This document shows, piece after piece, positions 7,715-16,174 of a stretch of 64,000 nt of DNA. The translations under genes were made by a program, and so were the position numbers. Under the pieces are notes generated by a model that did not search any database, was not told the origin of the DNA, and was given only the letters and a program-made list of their open reading frames with translations. The stretch covers positions 36,816-100,815 of the forward strand of contig JAFSDM010000004.1 of the NCBI GenBank assembly GCA_017436225.1, in the 5' to 3' direction. Every line of letters begins with the position of its first letter. Within the stretch, counting starts at the first letter, position 1. Source of the stretch: Clostridia bacterium. Its GTDB lineage: Bacteria > Bacillota > Clostridia > Oscillospirales > Acutalibacteraceae.

Positions 7715-9920
7715 CTTTTAACCTTTTATTTAAGGTGGTATAGCGAAGGCTTTTTCGGTTATTTTCAACCATAGAATATACAACCTCGCTGCTGCCCACA
7801 ACAATTATAAGTTTTTTTGCACGTGTAACCGCTGTATAAAGCAGATTTCGATATAAAAGCTTTGAAGGGGTATCTAAAAGGGGTAAAATAACGCAATCGA
7901 ACTCGCTTCCCTGACTTTTATGTATTGTCATAGCGTAGGCAAGCTCAAGCTCGTTTACATTTTCATTATAATAGGTTGCAACCCTATCATCAAACCTTAC
8001 AAGCAAAAGTGAATTTTTTCTATCTACCTTTTCAAGTATGCCTATATCACCGTTAAAAACACCGCTTCCCTCTTCACCGCTGTCACTTGTCCACATAATA
8101 TCATAATTGTTTTTCACCTGCATAACCTTATCTCCCTCTCTTAGCTCGAAATTTTTAAAGGTTATTCTCTCACCGTTTTTCTTTTGTGGATTAAGGCGAT
8201 GTTGAAGCATATTATTAAGGCTCATACTGCCTAAATCCAACATTTTAGATGGGCAAAGAACCTGAATATCGCTGAGGGGATTATAGCCGTATGCGTCGGG
8301 AAGACGCTTTGCACAAAGCTCCACAACAAGCTCTGCCGCCGAAAGCCCGTTATGATTTTGAAGCATAAAAAAGTCAGAGCTTTTGGAAGAAAGGTTGGGC
8401 ATCTCTCCCGAAATTATTTTGTGTGCATTTTCAATAATCAAGCTTTCCATAGCCTGACGGAAAACCTTTGTAAGGGCTACAACGGGCACGGTGTTTGAGG
8501 CAATGATATCTGCTAAAACATTACCCGCACCAACACTTGGAAGCTGGTCGGAGTCACCTACCAAAATAAGCCTTGTGCCAAGCCTCACCGCACGAAGCAG
8601 ACTTTCAAAAAGGAGGATATCCACCATAGACATTTCATCTACAATAACCACATCATACGGAAGCGGATTTTTTTCGTTTCGGGCGAAAACCTGATTATCA
8701 CTATCGTTCCACTCAACCTCTAAAAGGCGATGAATTGTTTTAGCCTCACACCCTGTAAGCTCACTCATACGCTTAGCGGCACGACCTGTTGGCGCCGCCA
8801 GAGCAATACTTAAATCCTTTGATTTCAGAATTTTTATAATGGCGTTAAGGGTGGTGGTTTTTCCCGTACCGGGACCGCCCGTTAATACGGTTATGCCCTT
8901 TGAAATGGCAGTTCTTATGGCAGCTTTTTGAAGCTCCTCATACTCTATATGCTCCTGCTTTTCAATAATATCTATCTCAAGCTCTGCCATAAGCTCGGCG
9001 GGGGGAGCGTATTTTAAAAGCACCGCAAGTCTTGCGGCGGAAAATTCCTCTGCCCCAAAATACTTTGGCAAGGCAATGTAGCTAACCTCATTATCTACAA
9101 AACTTCGTAACTGAAAAACATTAAGCATTTCTGTGCAGACCGCTTCGACCTGTGACAATTCACACTCTAAAAGTCGCGCGGTAGTTGAAATTAATTTTTC
9201 CCTTGGAATACAGGTATGACCGTTTGAAAGATTGTGCTTTAAAATGAACTCTAAACCTGCTGAAATGCGAAAATCGCTATCCTTAGGGATTGCAAAATAT
9301 GAAGATATTTCTTCAGCCTTTTCAAAGCTGAAGCCAATATCCTCACTGCATAAAACATAAGGGTTATTATGTATAACTTCGGTGGCGTTAGAGCCTAACG
9401 CATTAAAAACCTTTAGTGCGCCCTCAGGCGAAACGCGAAACGGGCTTAAAAAAAGCATTACATCACGCACGCCGAACTGCTTATTATAATCGTCAGCAAT
9501 TTTTAAAGCTTTATCCAAAGAAATTCCACGAATTTCCGAAAGGCGTTCCGGCTCGGTTTCAATAATCTCTAAGGCTCTGTCGCCAAATCTTTCTAAGATA
9601 TTTCGGGCGGTAGATGGTCCTACCCCGCGAATTGCACCGGAAGACAGATAACGAAGTATAGATGCGGTATCTGACGGGGCGGCTTTTTCAAAGGCTGATA
9701 CCTTAAACTGATGTCCGTAGGTTGGGTGGATATCAAACTTGCCCGTTACCTCAACAAAATCCCCCACCGCTAAAAATGGCATAATGCCAACTATGCAAAT
9801 TAAATCATCCTCTACCCTTAAAAGAGCAACGGTGTAACCGTTAGAGCTGTTGGAATATGTAATATGCTCAACCGAACCGCTTAGCTTATTAAGTTGTGTT
9901 GAATTTTCCTCAGTGGACAT
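7701..9920 (-). CDS. recD2: ATP-dependent DNA helicase RecD2
   Basis: About 739 residues from ATG 9920 (MSTEENS), with SD GGGAG; a GTG-initiated extension to 9953 is possible but weaker. The RecD2-specific N-terminal OB/helix-hairpin-helix region is visible (GAIRGVGPSTARNILERFGD). It is followed by SF1 motor motifs: Walker A GGPGTGKTTT, Walker B VVIVDEMSMVD, Q-motif-like LVGDSDQLPSVG and motif VI LYTAVTRAKKLIIVVG. RecD2 is a RecBC-independent 5'-3' helicase linked to mismatch repair and replication-fork maintenance. It lies between a small membrane protein gene and comF. Confidence 0.95.
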   Translation of the reverse strand: MSTEENSTQLNKLSGSVEHITYSNSSNGYTVALLRVEDDLICIVGIMPFLAVGDFVEVTGKFDIHPTYGHQFKVSAFEKAAPSDTASILRYLSSGAIRGVGPSTARNILERFGDRALEIIETEPERLSEIRGISLDKALKIADDYNKQFGVRDVMLFLSPFRVSPEGALKVFNALGSNATEVIHNNPYVLCSEDIGFSFEKAEEISSYFAIPKDSDFRISAGLEFILKHNLSNGHTCIPREKLISTTARLLECELSQVEAVCTEMLNVFQLRSFVDNEVSYIALPKYFGAEEFSAARLAVLLKYAPPAELMAELEIDIIEKQEHIEYEELQKAAIRTAISKGITVLTGGPGTGKTTTLNAIIKILKSKDLSIALAAPTGRAAKRMSELTGCEAKTIHRLLEVEWNDSDNQVFARNEKNPLPYDVVIVDEMSMVDILLFESLLRAVRLGTRLILVGDSDQLPSVGAGNVLADIIASNTVPVVALTKVFRQAMESLIIENAHKIISGEMPNLSSKSSDFFMLQNHNGLSAAELVVELCAKRLPDAYGYNPLSDIQVLCPSKMLDLGSMSLNNMLQHRLNPQKKNGERITFKNFELREGDKVMQVKNNYDIMWTSDSGEEGSGVFNGDIGILEKVDRKNSLLLVRFDDRVATYYNENVNELELAYAMTIHKSQGSEFDCVILPLLDTPSKLLYRNLLYTAVTRAKKLIIVVGSSEVVYSMVENNRKSLRYTTLNKRLKDAFA

Positions 9921-9939
9921 ATTACCACTCCCTTTTATT

Positions 9940-10248
9940 TTAAAATTTGTCACATAAAATCACATCGTTGCGAGTTTTTGCAATTTTTTCAATTTCCTTA
10001 CAGGTTTTATCGCTAAGCTCGGCTGTAACAACCACAACCTTCGAAAAATCCCCTTTTTTCTCCCACGAGGAAAACTCCAAGGCGTACCTTAACTGCTGAA
10101 CTGCAACATCCTCGCTCAATTTAACAACAAGCAAAAAAGGCGGAGAATTTTTAGGTTGCATAATAAATAGCCAAAATCTACGAAGTATTTCGGTTATACC
10201 TAAAATTGAAGTAAGAGTAACAAACAAAACCGATAAAACTAACCACAT
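9940..10248 (-). CDS. Small single-TM hypothetical protein
   Basis: A 102-residue protein not recognised. Residues ~1-21 form a transmembrane segment (MWLVLSVLFVTLTSILGITE). The rest is a soluble alpha/beta-looking domain ending ...KTRNDVILCDKF. SD GAGGTGAT precedes the ATG. It is the first gene after the cdaR hairpin and is 19 bases upstream of recD2, so it probably heads the recD2-comF-mreB transcript. Confidence 0.7.
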   Translation of the reverse strand: MWLVLSVLFVTLTSILGITEILRRFWLFIMQPKNSPPFLLVVKLSEDVAVQQLRYALEFSSWEKKGDFSKVVVVTAELSDKTCKEIEKIAKTRNDVILCDKF

Positions 10249-10297
10249 AAAATCACCTCACGCCATAATATGTGCAAGGCTTGATTTTAGTGATTTA

Positions 10298-10351
10298 AAG
10301 CCCACCCTTTAGCCAAATGTTTAGGACCAAACTCAAGCTAAGGATGGGCTT
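10298..10351 (-). terminator. Possible terminator after cdaR
   Basis: Long hairpin read on the minus strand: AAGCCCATCCTTAGC pairs with GCTAAAGGGTGGGCTT across a ~23-base loop. The following tract (TAAATCAC) is not U-rich, so it may be a weak terminator or processing stem rather than a strong stop. Confidence 0.55.
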
Positions 10352-10356
10352 AAAAA

Positions 10357-11640
10357 TTAACCTATATTTACCGATGCGGTATATTCGCCGATTTGCCAAA
10401 CAGCATTTGAACTCTTGCAAATAATGTTCGCCGATACTGTATGCTCACCCGACTGAATACCCTCAAGCTCTACCTCGGCGTATAAATCGGATGCTTTAAG
10501 TTTTTTCAAAACACTTTCGGGACCAATGATTTTAACATTACGAATTGCTCTTGAAAGCTTTGCGTTTGCAGAATTATTTACAACAGCAATTTGATTTACC
10601 GTATAAGTTTTTACAGTATATTTTTCAAGACCTGTAACTTTAACAGAAACAGTTTCAATATTATCCTTATTCTTTACGCCATCAGGAAGGATAATGGTGG
10701 TTTCAAATTTTTGATTGTTTCCGCTAATCTGACGGAAATCAATCTCACTAAGATTTATTTCTTTAATGTTATCAATGCTTTCGGGCGGTCCGCTTATTAA
10801 AAGTGTGGATGCCGACAGGCTGTGAGTAATTTTTTTATTTTTAAAGCTCTCAGGAGCGTTTATAAACTGCGCCACAATAGGAACAATTTTTTCCTTATAA
10901 ATAGGAACTGTTACCTGAATATCGGGTGCCGAAAGTCCATCGGCAGTGGTGATAGTAAAAAGGCTTTGGTCTAATTCTTTGCCTGTTGTATCCAATATTT
11001 TAAGTTCGCCCTTAAAGGTTTCACTGGCGCTTAAAGTTTTGTTTACTTCTGCAACTGCAATAACCTTAGAAATTTTTTCGATATCGGTACGGGCGCCTTT
11101 AATGGTCAGTGTGGCATTATTGCTATCGCTGACAAAAGGCATTTCTGCTATTAATCCGCTTTCCGCTTTATGACCGATAGCCTGAGCCAAAAGTGTGAAC
11201 TGCTTTGTATCAATATAATCAAACTTAACGTTTATAGTTTTTGGTGAAATTGAAATGATTTCAAAATTATCTCTGGCACCCGGTTTTTTGGTTGCCCTTA
11301 AATCCAAGGTGTAATTACCCGAAGTTGTTACATTTGAAATAGATGCCGAAATTAAAATATCCTCAACTGAAAGGTTGCTTACTACAAAAGCCTCGCCCTT
11401 TACCACAACACTTGCTGTATAAGCGGTTGGATCGCCTATAATGTCCATACCCATTTGGTCTACAACGGTGTTTTCAATGGGAATTGCAACGCTGATACCA
11501 CTTATAGTGTTTTCAGAATCGGCCGATTCCGTAACGGTAATATTAAGCCATAAAACAATAGAAACAATCAGTGATATAACTATTGCAATTTTTTTATTTT
11601 CCAACAACTTTCTTAAGTTGAAATTCTTTTTTACTGCCAC
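10357..11640 (-). CDS. cdaR: CdaR-like YbbR-domain regulator of diadenylate cyclase
   Basis: A 427-residue protein with a GTG start and SD AAGGGGG. One N-terminal membrane anchor (~16-36, IAIVISLIVSIVLWLNITV) is followed by several extracytoplasmic YbbR repeats rich in beta strand, with recurring V-x-V/KV...P pairs. CdaR binds and modulates CdaA from outside the membrane. Immediate adjacency to cdaA (27 bases) and the order cdaA-cdaR are as in other Firmicutes. The glmM gene that often follows is absent; the recD2 run begins instead. Confidence 0.9.
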   Translation of the reverse strand: MAVKKNFNLRKLLENKKIAIVISLIVSIVLWLNITVTESADSENTISGISVAIPIENTVVDQMGMDIIGDPTAYTASVVVKGEAFVVSNLSVEDILISASISNVTTSGNYTLDLRATKKPGARDNFEIISISPKTINVKFDYIDTKQFTLLAQAIGHKAESGLIAEMPFVSDSNNATLTIKGARTDIEKISKVIAVAEVNKTLSASETFKGELKILDTTGKELDQSLFTITTADGLSAPDIQVTVPIYKEKIVPIVAQFINAPESFKNKKITHSLSASTLLISGPPESIDNIKEINLSEIDFRQISGNNQKFETTIILPDGVKNKDNIETVSVKVTGLEKYTVKTYTVNQIAVVNNSANAKLSRAIRNVKIIGPESVLKKLKASDLYAEVELEGIQSGEHTVSANIICKSSNAVWQIGEYTASVNIG

Positions 11641-11667
11641 AAATACGCCCCCTTACCACTAAAAAAA

Positions 11668-12621
11668 TTATTCTTCGACTTTATTTTCTTCTGCTTTTTC
11701 TTCTATTTGTGGTTTTTCTTCGGTTTCTTCTTTTACCTGTTCTTGATTATCCTTTTTATTAAACAAACCAACAACATATGACCAAAAGCCTGTTGTGGCT
11801 TCCTTTTCATCAATAAGCAATTCGTTTAATTCATTGTGAAGGGTAATTGCATCAAAGCCTCTGCGAAGCTCGCCGTTTACTGCAAGTGAAATTGCACCCG
11901 TTTCCTCAGAAACTACTACAACAACTGCATCGGAATTCTCGCTCATACCAACCGCCGCTCTGTGACGGGTTCCAAGCGATTTGCTAAGCTCGTTACCTTG
12001 TGTTAATGGCAAAATACAACCTGCGGCGTAAACCTTGCCCTGTCTTAAAATCATGGCGCCATCGTGTAGGGGCGTGTTGGGGAAGAAAATGTTGCCTATA
12101 AGCTGCGGGGTTGCCTCAGCATCAACCACTGTTCCCGTTGCAATAATTTCGCCAAGCTGTGTTGTTCTTTCAAAAACCATTAAAGCGCCGCATTTTTGTT
12201 CTTGCATAGCACCCGCAGCTCTACAAGCGGCATCTATGCCTTTTTTTATGCTTTGTTCTTCGGCATCAGTAGTAGAAACTCTGCCTAAAACCCCAAGCTT
12301 ACTGGTACCCATTTTTTCAAGAGCGCGTCTGATTTCGGGATGGAAAATTATAACTATGGCAATAAGTAATGAATCCATTACGTGAGCCATTATCCACTTT
12401 ACCGTTACCATATCAAGCAGATTAGCGATAAAGGCCACTATTACAAGCACTATAACACCTTTTATAAGCTGACCGCCACGAGATTTAATAAAAAATTCTA
12501 TACACTTAAAAATAAGAAATGCTATAACCAAAATATCCAAAAAATCCACAATTCTGATATTGGTAACAATGTACACAATAAGCTCCCAAAAGGATTTTAT
12601 TGCATCCCAAACAATATGCAT
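11668..12621 (-). CDS. cdaA: Diadenylate cyclase CdaA
   Basis: Makes c-di-AMP from two ATP. The ATG at 12621 (MHIVWDAIKSF) is preferred, with the G-rich SD AAGGGTGGGTG; a GTG at 12633 would add four residues. Three N-terminal membrane helices (~8-90) precede the DAC domain, which has the catalytic motifs PLHDGAMIL and GTRHRAAVGMSE. The C-terminal ~40 residues are a highly charged Glu/Lys tail (KEETEEKPQIEEKAEENK) beyond the usual CdaA end. This is unusual but not disruptive. The gene has a consensus promoter upstream and is divergent from ychF. Confidence 0.95.
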   Translation of the reverse strand: MHIVWDAIKSFWELIVYIVTNIRIVDFLDILVIAFLIFKCIEFFIKSRGGQLIKGVIVLVIVAFIANLLDMVTVKWIMAHVMDSLLIAIVIIFHPEIRRALEKMGTSKLGVLGRVSTTDAEEQSIKKGIDAACRAAGAMQEQKCGALMVFERTTQLGEIIATGTVVDAEATPQLIGNIFFPNTPLHDGAMILRQGKVYAAGCILPLTQGNELSKSLGTRHRAAVGMSENSDAVVVVVSEETGAISLAVNGELRRGFDAITLHNELNELLIDEKEATTGFWSYVVGLFNKKDNQEQVKEETEEKPQIEEKAEENKVEE

Positions 12622-12669
12622 TCTTACACCCACCCTTCACTGTCTATATAAATATATCTATACACTAAT

Positions 12670-12698
12670 ATTTTAACATTAGTTAAGTATATAATCAA
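12670..12698 (-). promoter_or_regulatory. Sigma-A-type promoter of cdaA-cdaR
   Basis: On the minus strand TTGATT (12698-12693), 17-base spacer, TAAAAT (12675-12670). The distance to the chosen cdaA ATG is about 48 bases. Confidence 0.65.
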
Positions 12699-12765
12699 GT
12701 GGTAAACGCATATTTTTTTAGATTTTTATAAATAAAAATACATTATTCAAGTTTCAATTTAACTA

Positions 12766-12793
12766 TTGATTTTTAAGGTTGGTATGGTATAAT
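12766..12793 (+). promoter_or_regulatory. Sigma-A-type promoter of ychF
   Basis: TTGATT (12766-12771), 16-base spacer and a perfect TATAAT (12788-12793), with TGG before the -10 (extended). It lies 55 bases upstream of the ychF ATG and is divergent from the cdaA promoter. Confidence 0.75.
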
Positions 12794-12848
12794 TATACTG
12801 TACTGTTATGCCTCAGCATAAACAAAACTTCAAGGAGAAATTAAATTT

Positions 12849-13943
12849 ATGAAACTAGGTATTGTTGGTTTACCTAATGTTGGTAAATCCACTCTTTTTA
12901 ACGCTATTACAAACGCCGGTGCACAGTCGGCTAACTTCCCATTTTGCACTATCGAGCCTAACGTGGGAATGGTTGCCGTTCCTGATGAACGTTTAGATGC
13001 ACTAGCCAAGATGTACGACCCCGAAAAGTACACCCCTGCAGTTATTGAGTTTGTTGATATTGCAGGTCTTGTAAAGGGCGCTTCCAAGGGTGAGGGTCTT
13101 GGTAACAAATTCCTTTCACATATTCGTGAGGTTGATGCTATTGTTCACGTGGTTCGTTGCTTTGAAAGTGATGATATCATTCACGTTGAAGGCTCGGTTG
13201 ACCCTTCACGCGATATTGAAACAATTAACATAGAGCTGATTTTATCGGATATGGAGATGGTTTCGCGCCGTCTTGACAAATCCGCAAAGGCTATGAAGGG
13301 TGATAAATCCTTAGCCCCCGAGGTTGAGTTTTTACAGCGCCTTTTAAAGGAGCTTGAAAACGGAGTTTCTGCCCGCGCAGTTGAAACAAATGATTTTGAA
13401 GCCGCTATTTTAGCCGAAATGCCCCTTCTTTCTGCAAAGCCTGTTATTTACGCTTGTAATATGAGCGAGGATGATTTTGCGAATGGAATTGACGGTAACG
13501 AGCGTTTTAAGGCAGTAAAAGAAATCGCCGCTAAAGAAGGCGCCGAAACGCTGCCTATCTGCGCAGAAATGGAATCTCAAATTGCCTCTCTTTCTATGGA
13601 AGAAAAGGAATTATTCCTTGCCGATTTAGGTCTTGATAAATCAGGTCTTGACCGTCTTATTAAAACCTGTTATGACCTTTTAGGTCTTATTTCATACCTT
13701 ACCGCAGGTAAGCCCGAGGTTCGTGCTTGGACCATTACAAAGGGAACAAAAGCCCCCGGCGCTGCAGGTAAAATTCACACCGACTTTGAGCGTGGCTTTA
13801 TTCGCGCCGAGGTTGTAGCTTTTAAAGATCTTATGGAATGCGGCAGTATGACCGCCGCTAAGGAAAAGGGTCTTGTTCGCAGTGAGGGTAAGGAATACGT
13901 TATGCAAGACGGTGATGTTGTGCTTTTCCGTTTTAACGTATAA
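12849..13943 (+). CDS. ychF: Redox-regulated ATPase/GTPase YchF (OLA1 family)
   Basis: A 364-residue P-loop NTPase of the Obg superclass. G1 is GLPNVGKST (6-14), the switch I region is [12 protein letters not shown], and G3 is [20 protein letters not shown]. The G4 position carries NMSE rather than NKxD, which underlies YchF's preference for ATP over GTP. The C-terminal TGS domain ends ...[23 protein letters not shown] precedes the ATG. The family binds ribosomes and acts in stress responses. Confidence 0.96.
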   Translation: MKLGIVGLPNVGKSTLFNAITNAGAQSANFPFCTIEPNVGMVAVPDERLDALAKMYDPEKYTPAVIEFVDIAGLVKGASKGEGLGNKFLSHIREVDAIVHVVRCFESDDIIHVEGSVDPSRDIETINIELILSDMEMVSRRLDKSAKAMKGDKSLAPEVEFLQRLLKELENGVSARAVETNDFEAAILAEMPLLSAKPVIYACNMSEDDFANGIDGNERFKAVKEIAAKEGAETLPICAEMESQIASLSMEEKELFLADLGLDKSGLDRLIKTCYDLLGLISYLTAGKPEVRAWTITKGTKAPGAAGKIHTDFERGFIRAEVVAFKDLMECGSMTAAKEKGLVRSEGKEYVMQDGDVVLFRFNV

Positions 13944-14001
13944 CACAAGGCGTATTTTATCAATTGAAATTACATATACTACCATTTAAAGGAGTGTTTT
14001 T

Positions 14002-14262
14002 ATGATTAATGATATTGCTTTACACAATGCCGATTTCGGCGATTTTATTAAAACCCTTGACCACTGCAAGGGTGATGTATTTTTAGAAACTGCCGACGGT
14101 GATGTGCTTAATTTAAAATCTAAGCTTTGCCAGATAATTGGTATTGCAAATATTTTAAAAAGTGCAGAAATTTCCGAAGCAAAAATTCGTTGCACAAACC
14201 CCGAAGATGAAACTCTGCTTTTTAGATTTAACCTTTACGGTGAAATCCCTGAAGAAAAATAA
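14002..14262 (+). CDS. Small conserved hypothetical protein downstream of ychF
   Basis: 86 residues, strong SD AAGGAGTG. It is compact and soluble, with a central KSKLCQIIGIANIL helix and a C-terminal strand-rich part (TLLFRFNLYGEIPEE). It resembles a small family seen in Clostridia whose database names are unreliable. It follows ychF by 58 bases and shares its terminator. Confidence 0.7.
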   Translation: MINDIALHNADFGDFIKTLDHCKGDVFLETADGDVLNLKSKLCQIIGIANILKSAEISEAKIRCTNPEDETLLFRFNLYGEIPEEK

Positions 14263-14273
14263 TAAACAAAGTT

Positions 14274-14312
14274 AAAACATCGAGCGTCAAAAATGATGCT
14301 CGATGTTTTTTG
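14274..14312. terminator. Bidirectional terminator between the ychF operon and the C39-like peptidase
   Basis: A 12-bp perfect stem AAAACATCGAGC / GCTCGATGTTTT (14274-14285 / 14298-14309), then TTTTTTG. It ends the plus-strand ychF transcript; the A-rich 5' side can serve the opposing minus-strand gene. Confidence 0.9.
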
Positions 14313-14321
14313 TATAATATT

Positions 14322-14687
14322 CTATTCCAAAATTTCCCAGTAATAACGGCGATTAGAAGTTGGAAAATCATCTAAAACACCGTGCTCGGGGTCATAAAAC
14401 TTCCCTTTAAAATACAGCGACCAATGCCAACAACGTGGGGTTTCTAAGCTTAAAATGCAAATTTCAGGGAGTTGGGACAGCTCTTTAACCTCTATACGAT
14501 TTGGAATATATTTTATACTTAAAGTATCTAAACACAATAACATCTGCTTTAAGGTTGTTTCCCTCTCGGTTTTTACAATATCTATAATTTCATCAACAGT
14601 TTTATCCGAAAGCATAGCAAGCACAGCTTGACCGCACTGCAAATCGGTAGGTTCCTTTAAATATTTAACCGATTGTGTTAGTGACAA
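14322..14687 (-). CDS. C39-like cysteine peptidase-fold protein
   Basis: 121 residues with a papain/C39 arrangement: C18 in DLQCGQAVLAML, H88 in CWHWSLYFKGKFYDP, and D99 in YDPEHG. These are the spacings of peptidase_C39_2 domains. There is no signal peptide and no ABC transporter partner, so it is not a bacteriocin-exporter leader peptidase. The natural substrate is unknown. It is a single gene whose 3' end faces the ychF operon. Confidence 0.7.
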   Translation of the reverse strand: MSLTQSVKYLKEPTDLQCGQAVLAMLSDKTVDEIIDIVKTERETTLKQMLLCLDTLSIKYIPNRIEVKELSQLPEICILSLETPRCWHWSLYFKGKFYDPEHGVLDDFPTSNRRYYWEILE

Positions 14688-14778
14688 GGTTCATCCCCCT
14701 TTTATTTTTTATAATTATAACAAATTTCAAAAAAACATTCAAGGAGATAATTTTTAATGCGTTTTTGCTATTTTTATG

Positions 14779-14807
14779 TTGTTTTAAAAGCAATTATGTG
14801 CTACAAT
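14779..14807 (+). promoter_or_regulatory. Sigma-A-type promoter of uxaBA
   Basis: TTGTTT (14779-14784), 17-base spacer, TACAAT (14802-14807). Confidence 0.7.
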
Positions 14808-14840
14808 GAATTTGTATGTAAACTTCGGTTTGCAATTCGT

Positions 14841-14855
14841 TTTGTTTTAAACAAA
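14841..14855 (+). promoter_or_regulatory. Inverted repeat in the uxaBA leader, possible operator
   Basis: TTTGTTT-T-AAACAAA is a perfect 7+7 inverted repeat. It begins about 27 bases after the likely transcription start and touches the SD AGGAGAGG. No repressor gene is adjacent. Confidence 0.45.
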
Positions 14856-14866
14856 GGAGAGGTAGT

Positions 14867-16174
14867 ATGAAAAATTTAAATGATTACAACAAACCCACAA
14901 GACCCATTAAGGTTTTACAGTTTGGTGAAGGCGGATTTTTACGCGGCTTTGTAGACTGGATGCTTCAAAAATTAAACGATGCAGACCTTTGGAATGGTTC
15001 TGTGGTAGTTGCTCAGCCTATAGAAAACGGTCTTTGTGATATGCTTGATGCACAAAACTGTATTTATACACACGTCATCCGCGGTGCCGAGGGTGTAGAA
15101 ACCAGTCTTATTGATGTTATTGACAGCTGTGTTAAACCCTATGAGGATTTTGACGCTTACCTAAAGCTTGCCGAAAATCCCGACCTTAGATTTATTGTTT
15201 CCAACACTACCGAAGCAGGCATAACCTTTAACGAGAAAGATAAATTCACCGATGTTCCACCAAAAAGCTTCCCCGCAAAGCTCACTATACTTATGAAAAA
15301 ACGTTTTGACCTTGGTCTTGGCGGTTTTGTGTTCCTCCCTTGCGAGCTTATTGACCGCAATGGTGACAACCTTAAAAAGACCGTTTTACAGTATGCAAAG
15401 CTCTGGAGCTTAGGCGAAGATTTTATAAACTGGGTAGAAAAAGAAAATGTATTCTGCAACACTCTTGTTGACCGTATTAACACCGGTTATCCAAAAGGTG
15501 AAGCTCTTGATTTAGATTATGAAGATAAGCTTGTAAATACTTCTGAATTCTTCCACCTTTGGGTTATTGAAACTGATTATGATTTAGAAGCAGAACTTCC
15601 CTTCTCTAAAGCGGGTCTTAACGTAATCGTTACTAAAGATGCTTTAGAGCGTTACCGCACAAGAAAGGTAAGAATTTTAAACGGCGCACACACCTCTATG
15701 GTTTGCTACGCTCTTTTAAGCGGCATTGAAACCGTGAAAGAGTGTATGGATAACGAAGGTATGCACAGCTTCCTTAAGGATTGCTTATTTGAAGAAATTA
15801 TTCCTACTCTTGATTTACCGAAGGAAGAGCTTTTAGATTATGCGAACAGCGTTTTAACTCGTTTTGCTAACCCCTACATAAAGCACTATCTTTCTGCAAT
15901 TGTTTTAAACTCTGTAAGTAAATTCAAGGTAAGAGTTTTACCTTCTGTTTTAGAGTACAAAAACCGTTTTGGCAGTTATCCAAAAAATCTTATTTTTGGT
16001 CTTTCAAAGCTTATTGAATTCTATAAAACAGGCGCACCTAACGATGATGCCGACGTTACCGAATTTGTAAAAACTAAATCTCTTGAAGAGATTTTAAAGA
16101 ATGCCGACCTTTGGGGTACCGACATTTCCGATATGGGCGAGGAGATAAAAAATGCAAATCCATACTTTAGATAA
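14867..16174 (+). CDS. uxaB: Tagaturonate reductase (altronate oxidoreductase) UxaB
   Basis: A 435-residue long-chain mannitol-dehydrogenase-type enzyme. It reduces D-tagaturonate to D-altronate with NADH in galacturonate catabolism. The N-terminal Rossmann domain contains LQFGEGGFLRGFVDW. The C-terminal domain contains the catalytic K-x5-N-x2-H pattern in RKVRILNGAHTS. The 3' end overlaps uxaA by 23 bases, which fixes the functional pairing. No uxaC, kduD or hexuronate transporter is in the window. Confidence 0.92.
   Translation: MKNLNDYNKPTRPIKVLQFGEGGFLRGFVDWMLQKLNDADLWNGSVVVAQPIENGLCDMLDAQNCIYTHVIRGAEGVETSLIDVIDSCVKPYEDFDAYLKLAENPDLRFIVSNTTEAGITFNEKDKFTDVPPKSFPAKLTILMKKRFDLGLGGFVFLPCELIDRNGDNLKKTVLQYAKLWSLGEDFINWVEKENVFCNTLVDRINTGYPKGEALDLDYEDKLVNTSEFFHLWVIETDYDLEAELPFSKAGLNVIVTKDALERYRTRKVRILNGAHTSMVCYALLSGIETVKECMDNEGMHSFLKDCLFEEIIPTLDLPKEELLDYANSVLTRFANPYIKHYLSAIVLNSVSKFKVRVLPSVLEYKNRFGSYPKNLIFGLSKLIEFYKTGAPNDDADVTEFVKTKSLEEILKNADLWGTDISDMGEEIKNANPYFR

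Noticed and set aside
9920-9953. GTG start extending RecD2 by 11 residues
   Set aside because: The ATG at 9920 has a proper SD; the GTG does not.
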